This document shows, in pieces, positions 5,235-7,762 of a stretch of 7,762 bases of DNA. A program made the translations under genes and the position numbers. How positions within the stretch are numbered: position 1 is the stretch's first letter; each line of letters begins with the position of its first letter. The notes beneath the pieces were generated by a model. The model did not search any database. It saw only the letters and a list, made by a program, of their open reading frames with translations, and had not been told where the DNA came from. Origin of the DNA: Spirochaetota bacterium (GTDB taxonomy: Bacteria; Spirochaetota; UBA4802; UB4802); NCBI GenBank assembly GCA_029548025.1, contig JAKPOE010000245.1, forward strand, positions 1 to 7,762. Direction: 5' to 3'.

Positions 5235-5775
5235 CCAGTTCCCAATTTTTAGGGTTGTTTATAATATATTGTTGGATGCGATGTAATTCATTGTTGTTAC
5301 GGATGATGTGTTCATAATAATTGCGTTGCCAGACGGGCATACCGGGTGTTTGGCGCAATTGATTGATTTGTTTGGTTACGGCGGATTTAAACCCCGCAAC
5401 AAATGACGACAATGAACGTTTTGGGGATCCAATGGGTTGCGTCATCGGCAATTGTAGGGGCGAACGGCCGTTCGCCCCTACATCATTCACCCCAATATTG
5501 TCGGTATTTACAATCCACACAATCCCGTGGATATGATTGGGCATTACGGCAAATTCATTATCATATAATGTAATTTCATTTCGTATTGATTGGGATTTAA
5601 ACCATTCATCCCATACCATTTTCCCCCATTCATTTAACACCATTTCGCCATTTGCAATGTCACCAAATAAACATTCCCGGTTGTGGGTGCACATGGTTAT
5701 AAAATATGCACCGGGTTGGGTGTAATCGTATCCCCGCAAACGGATTGAACGGCGGTGGTGATTGTGCGGATTCAT
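5215..5775 (-). CDS. REP-associated tyrosine transposase (RAYT, TnpA_REP/Y1 HUH family)
   Basis: The protein has 186 residues, the usual length for single-domain RAYTs. These cousins of IS200/IS605 transposases cut single-stranded DNA and are thought to mobilise REP palindromes. Visible landmarks are the family N-terminus NHHRRSIRLRGYDYTQPGAY (5-24), the metal-binding HUH motif HIH (81-83) in MPNHIHGI, and the catalytic tyrosine region RNYYEHIIRN (151-160; Tyr153 or Tyr154), followed by YIINNPKNWELDE. All core parts are present, so it is probably intact. A perfect REP-like palindrome encodes residues 98-108 in the variable loop between the HUH motif and the following helix. The ATG is 24 bases after the stop of the restriction-modification gene and lacks a clear ribosome site, so expression may be low or depend on readthrough. 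A truncated second RAYT is joined to its 3' end. Confidence 0.93.
   Translation of the reverse strand: MNPHNHHRRSIRLRGYDYTQPGAYFITMCTHNRECLFGDIANGEMVLNEWGKMVWDEWFKSQSIRNEITLYDNEFAVMPNHIHGIVWIVNTDNIGVNDVGANGRSPLQLPMTQPIGSPKRSLSSFVAGFKSAVTKQINQLRQTPGMPVWQRNYYEHIIRNNNELHRIQQYIINNPKNWELDENYHI
5453..5482. repeat. Perfect 30-base REP-like palindrome inside the RAYT gene
   Basis: The arms TGTAGGGGCGAACGG (5453-5467) and CCGTTCGCCCCTACA (5468-5482) are exact reverse complements with no spacer. Each arm carries a GTAG tetranucleotide near its outer end, as in the REP elements that RAYTs recognise. The insert is in frame and reads VGANGRSPLQ. I recall this peptide from many RAYT proteins and spurious ORFs, consistent with a widespread mobile repeat. 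Confidence 0.9.
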
Positions 5776-5799
5776 AATTGTATTTGTTATTATATTTTT

Positions 5800-7762
5800 T
5801 TATGTTACATTTCCTTCCACCACCTGTATCTCTTCATCCGTTAAATCATACAACTTGTAAACCAGTGTATCTATTTCCCGTTCCCACCGGGTTGTATCGG
5901 CGCTTGGGTTTTGTTTTTTGGCGGTGAGGATTTGGTCAATAAGATTGATTAAACACTGCTGGGTTTTTAAATCAACATCTTTTATGGGAAGTTTTCCCAT
6001 ATAATATTTATCAAAATGCATTGTCATTATCGCTTTGTTATAAACAAACCAACAATAAAACCAAGAGGCAAGTTGTGAATTAAGTATTGCAAGCACATAT
6101 TGTAGCGTAAATCTATCTGTTGTTAAATATGTATTCATCACTGTATCAAGGGTTAAAAATCCTTCTGTATCAATCGTTGCTATAACCATTATCCTATCAT
6201 ATGGATTCATAACATGAGTAACAATATTTTGAGAGATGATTTTAGGTTTTAAAATCTCTATCACTTTTGCACTATCTAATATTTCTTGAGGTAAGGAAAT
6301 TTTATCAATGCTCCCATAGATTTTATATTTGCCTATGTTTTTGCCTCTTAAAATTGGCTGGCCTGAGTTTGACAACTTACTTTGGAATGGTAATCCTCTG
6401 AATGTTTTTGATATTTCAGAAAGTAATATACTCCCCTGTTGCAATTTACTTAAAATACTTTGTTTTCTTTTGTTAATATATATTGGCAAAATATCAAGTT
6501 GATCTATCATACTTTTACTGATTTTATCACTTACTTTTATTTCACCACTCCACCTCTCACCGACATTAAATTGATATTTACCAATTATAGTTTTTTTTGA
6601 AAAGCAAATAATTATCTGTTCTAATTTTACATCTTCAAATGCTTTAGATACATCAATAACTGATATCAATCTATTTTTATGCGTAACTAGTTCTCTTGTT
6701 TTTTTCCAGCCTTCAGAAAAAGACAAGGATTTAGGTATAATATAAGCAATTATTCCTTTAGAGTTGGATAATAAACTACCAAGTTCTATAAAAAATGAAG
6801 CGGAATTTTTTTGCCTGTCAAAATGTTTATAGGTTTTTATAAGATTATCAATATTATCCATTTTAATGCCATACGGCGGATTTCCAATAACTATATCAAA
6901 GCCATCGGTTACGCCAAACATCCATTCGGGGTCAAACCAGTTGCTTGAATAAAATTTAAAAGGCTCCCACATTGATAATTGAATTTGTTGACCAATATCT
7001 TTTTGCCAGTTTAAGCTTCTTTCAAATATTTGTTTCTGTAGTTCAACAAATTTCTTTTGTAATTCAAGTTTATTTTCTATGGAGTTAAAATATTCTTTAC
7101 GTAGCTTTCGTAATTCTTCGATTAATTTATCTAAATTTATATCAATTCCATCATTATTACTTCTTAAATTCATTATAGTAGGGAATATTTCTAACCCAAT
7201 CAACGTATTTGCCGCTACAAATTTAAACTCAAGATTTGGCAATGGTATTATTCCCCTGTTTTGTTTTTCATCATCAATCTTTTCATCTACAATAAGGGAA
7301 AGGAAAAACCGTAGTTTTGATATTTCAACTGCAATGGGCTGTATATCAACGCCATATATGGAATGTTGTATTAACCCTAATTTGTGAATGTAATCCCAAT
7401 TTTCTTCCTCCAATTTTATTTGCAATTCCTTCTGCAAAAGCGGGTCAACAATTTGCCCAATCTTTTTTTTAAACCATATTTTTGACTGTGGATCAACATT
7501 CTCCAGAATTACCTGCAATTTGTGCAGTATACCCATAGGGAAGGCACCGCTTCCGCATGCCGGATCTATTACTTTAATTTTGTCTATGGCATCTATGATC
7601 GCTTCTTTATCATGTTCATTAAGGTTAGCAGCAGCTTCAAAATTTTCATGTTTCAATAATTCTTCAATGATATCTCTGGATAGTTTTGTTTTCTCACACA
7701 AATAGTTTTTAAGCGATTCATCAACCATATAATCAACTATTTCGCGCGGGGTGTAATAACTT
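5800..7762 (-). CDS. Eco57I/type IIG-like restriction-modification enzyme, C-terminal part (start outside window)
   Basis: The frame is open to the right edge. The ATG at 7728 is not the start, because the codons before it read SYYTPREIVDY, the conserved entry to the methylase domain. Of 653 visible residues, DPACGSGAF (66-74) is the S-adenosylmethionine-binding motif I and NPPYG (294-298) is the catalytic motif IV of N6-adenine methyltransferases. A long charged, coiled-coil-like helix lies between them (about 208-250). The C-terminal third has the features of a TaqI-like target-recognition domain: TFRGLPFQ (near 453), PILRGKNIGKYKI (near 468), and TLQYVLAILNSQLASWFYCW, ending with KLYDLTDEEIQVVEG. 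Such enzymes usually fuse a nuclease domain to the N-terminus; it would lie outside, so a stand-alone methylase cannot be excluded. It methylates, and probably cuts, DNA at a site I cannot predict. A RAYT follows by 24 bases. Confidence 0.92.
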   Translation of the reverse strand, partial: SYYTPREIVDYMVDESLKNYLCEKTKLSRDIIEELLKHENFEAAANLNEHDKEAIIDAIDKIKVIDPACGSGAFPMGILHKLQVILENVDPQSKIWFKKKIGQIVDPLLQKELQIKLEEENWDYIHKLGLIQHSIYGVDIQPIAVEISKLRFFLSLIVDEKIDDEKQNRGIIPLPNLEFKFVAANTLIGLEIFPTIMNLRSNNDGIDINLDKLIEELRKLRKEYFNSIENKLELQKKFVELQKQIFERSLNWQKDIGQQIQLSMWEPFKFYSSNWFDPEWMFGVTDGFDIVIGNPPYGIKMDNIDNLIKTYKHFDRQKNSASFFIELGSLLSNSKGIIAYIIPKSLSFSEGWKKTRELVTHKNRLISVIDVSKAFEDVKLEQIIICFSKKTIIGKYQFNVGERWSGEIKVSDKISKSMIDQLDILPIYINKRKQSILSKLQQGSILLSEISKTFRGLPFQSKLSNSGQPILRGKNIGKYKIYGSIDKISLPQEILDSAKVIEILKPKIISQNIVTHVMNPYDRIMVIATIDTEGFLTLDTVMNTYLTTDRFTLQYVLAILNSQLASWFYCWFVYNKAIMTMHFDKYYMGKLPIKDVDLKTQQCLINLIDQILTAKKQNPSADTTRWEREIDTLVYKLYDLTDEEIQVVEGNVT

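Noticed and set aside
7079..7705. Plus-strand frames of 102 and 61 codons
   Set aside because: They are antisense to the methylase domain, including the DPACGSGAF codons, with no recognisable product.
7726..7728. ATG at 7728 as the start of the restriction-modification gene
   Set aside because: The same frame is open to the window edge and encodes SYYTPREIVDY, a conserved part of the methylase domain, so the true start lies outside.
5800..7762. Assignment as PglX of a BREX defence system
   Set aside because: PglX shares these methylase motifs, but no other BREX gene is visible and the C-terminal features fit general type IIG enzymes equally well.
1..7762. CRISPR arrays, tRNA or rRNA genes
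   Set aside because: I saw no regularly spaced direct repeats, cloverleaf-like sequences or rRNA signatures on either strand.

Overview
This window reads as part of an AT-rich bacterial chromosome. Every gene I can support lies on the minus strand, so transcription runs right to left. The taxon cannot be fixed from the sequence. The oxygen-sensitive glycyl radical enzyme points to an anaerobic or facultatively anaerobic life, and the strong AGGAGG-type ribosome sites and sigma70-like promoters are ordinary bacterial ones. A spirochaete or another Gram-negative anaerobe would be compatible, but that is only a guess.

The right part (5800 to the window edge) holds the C-terminal 653 residues of a large Eco57I/type IIG-like restriction-modification enzyme, whose start lies outside. 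Just downstream are an intact REP-associated tyrosine transposase (RAYT, 5215-5775) and a truncated 5' piece of a second RAYT (5016-5234), joined head to tail. The intact RAYT carries a perfect 30-base REP-like palindrome inside its reading frame.

The middle (2166-4894) is a compact four-gene operon that I cannot assign to any known family: a membrane-anchored beta-rich protein (361 aa), a two-helix membrane protein (93 aa), a one-helix membrane protein (138 aa) and a second beta-rich protein (302 aa). The 361-aa and 302-aa proteins look like distant paralogues. The 138-aa and 302-aa frames overlap, and together they reproduce the 361-aa layout, so they may be a split copy. A clear promoter with an unusual direct-repeat and palindrome element lies upstream. 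This operon is the best candidate for something undescribed.

The left part (1-2089) has a TetR-family repressor gene whose promoter overlaps a perfect palindrome, followed by a large glycyl radical enzyme that runs off the left edge. The enzyme carries an N-terminal extension resembling an SCP2 lipid-binding domain, an unusual pairing. A copy of the TetR operator half-site and a mobile GC-rich hairpin repeat lie in the gap between the two genes. The simplest reading is that the repressor senses a ligand, perhaps a hydrophobic one, and controls itself and the radical enzyme.
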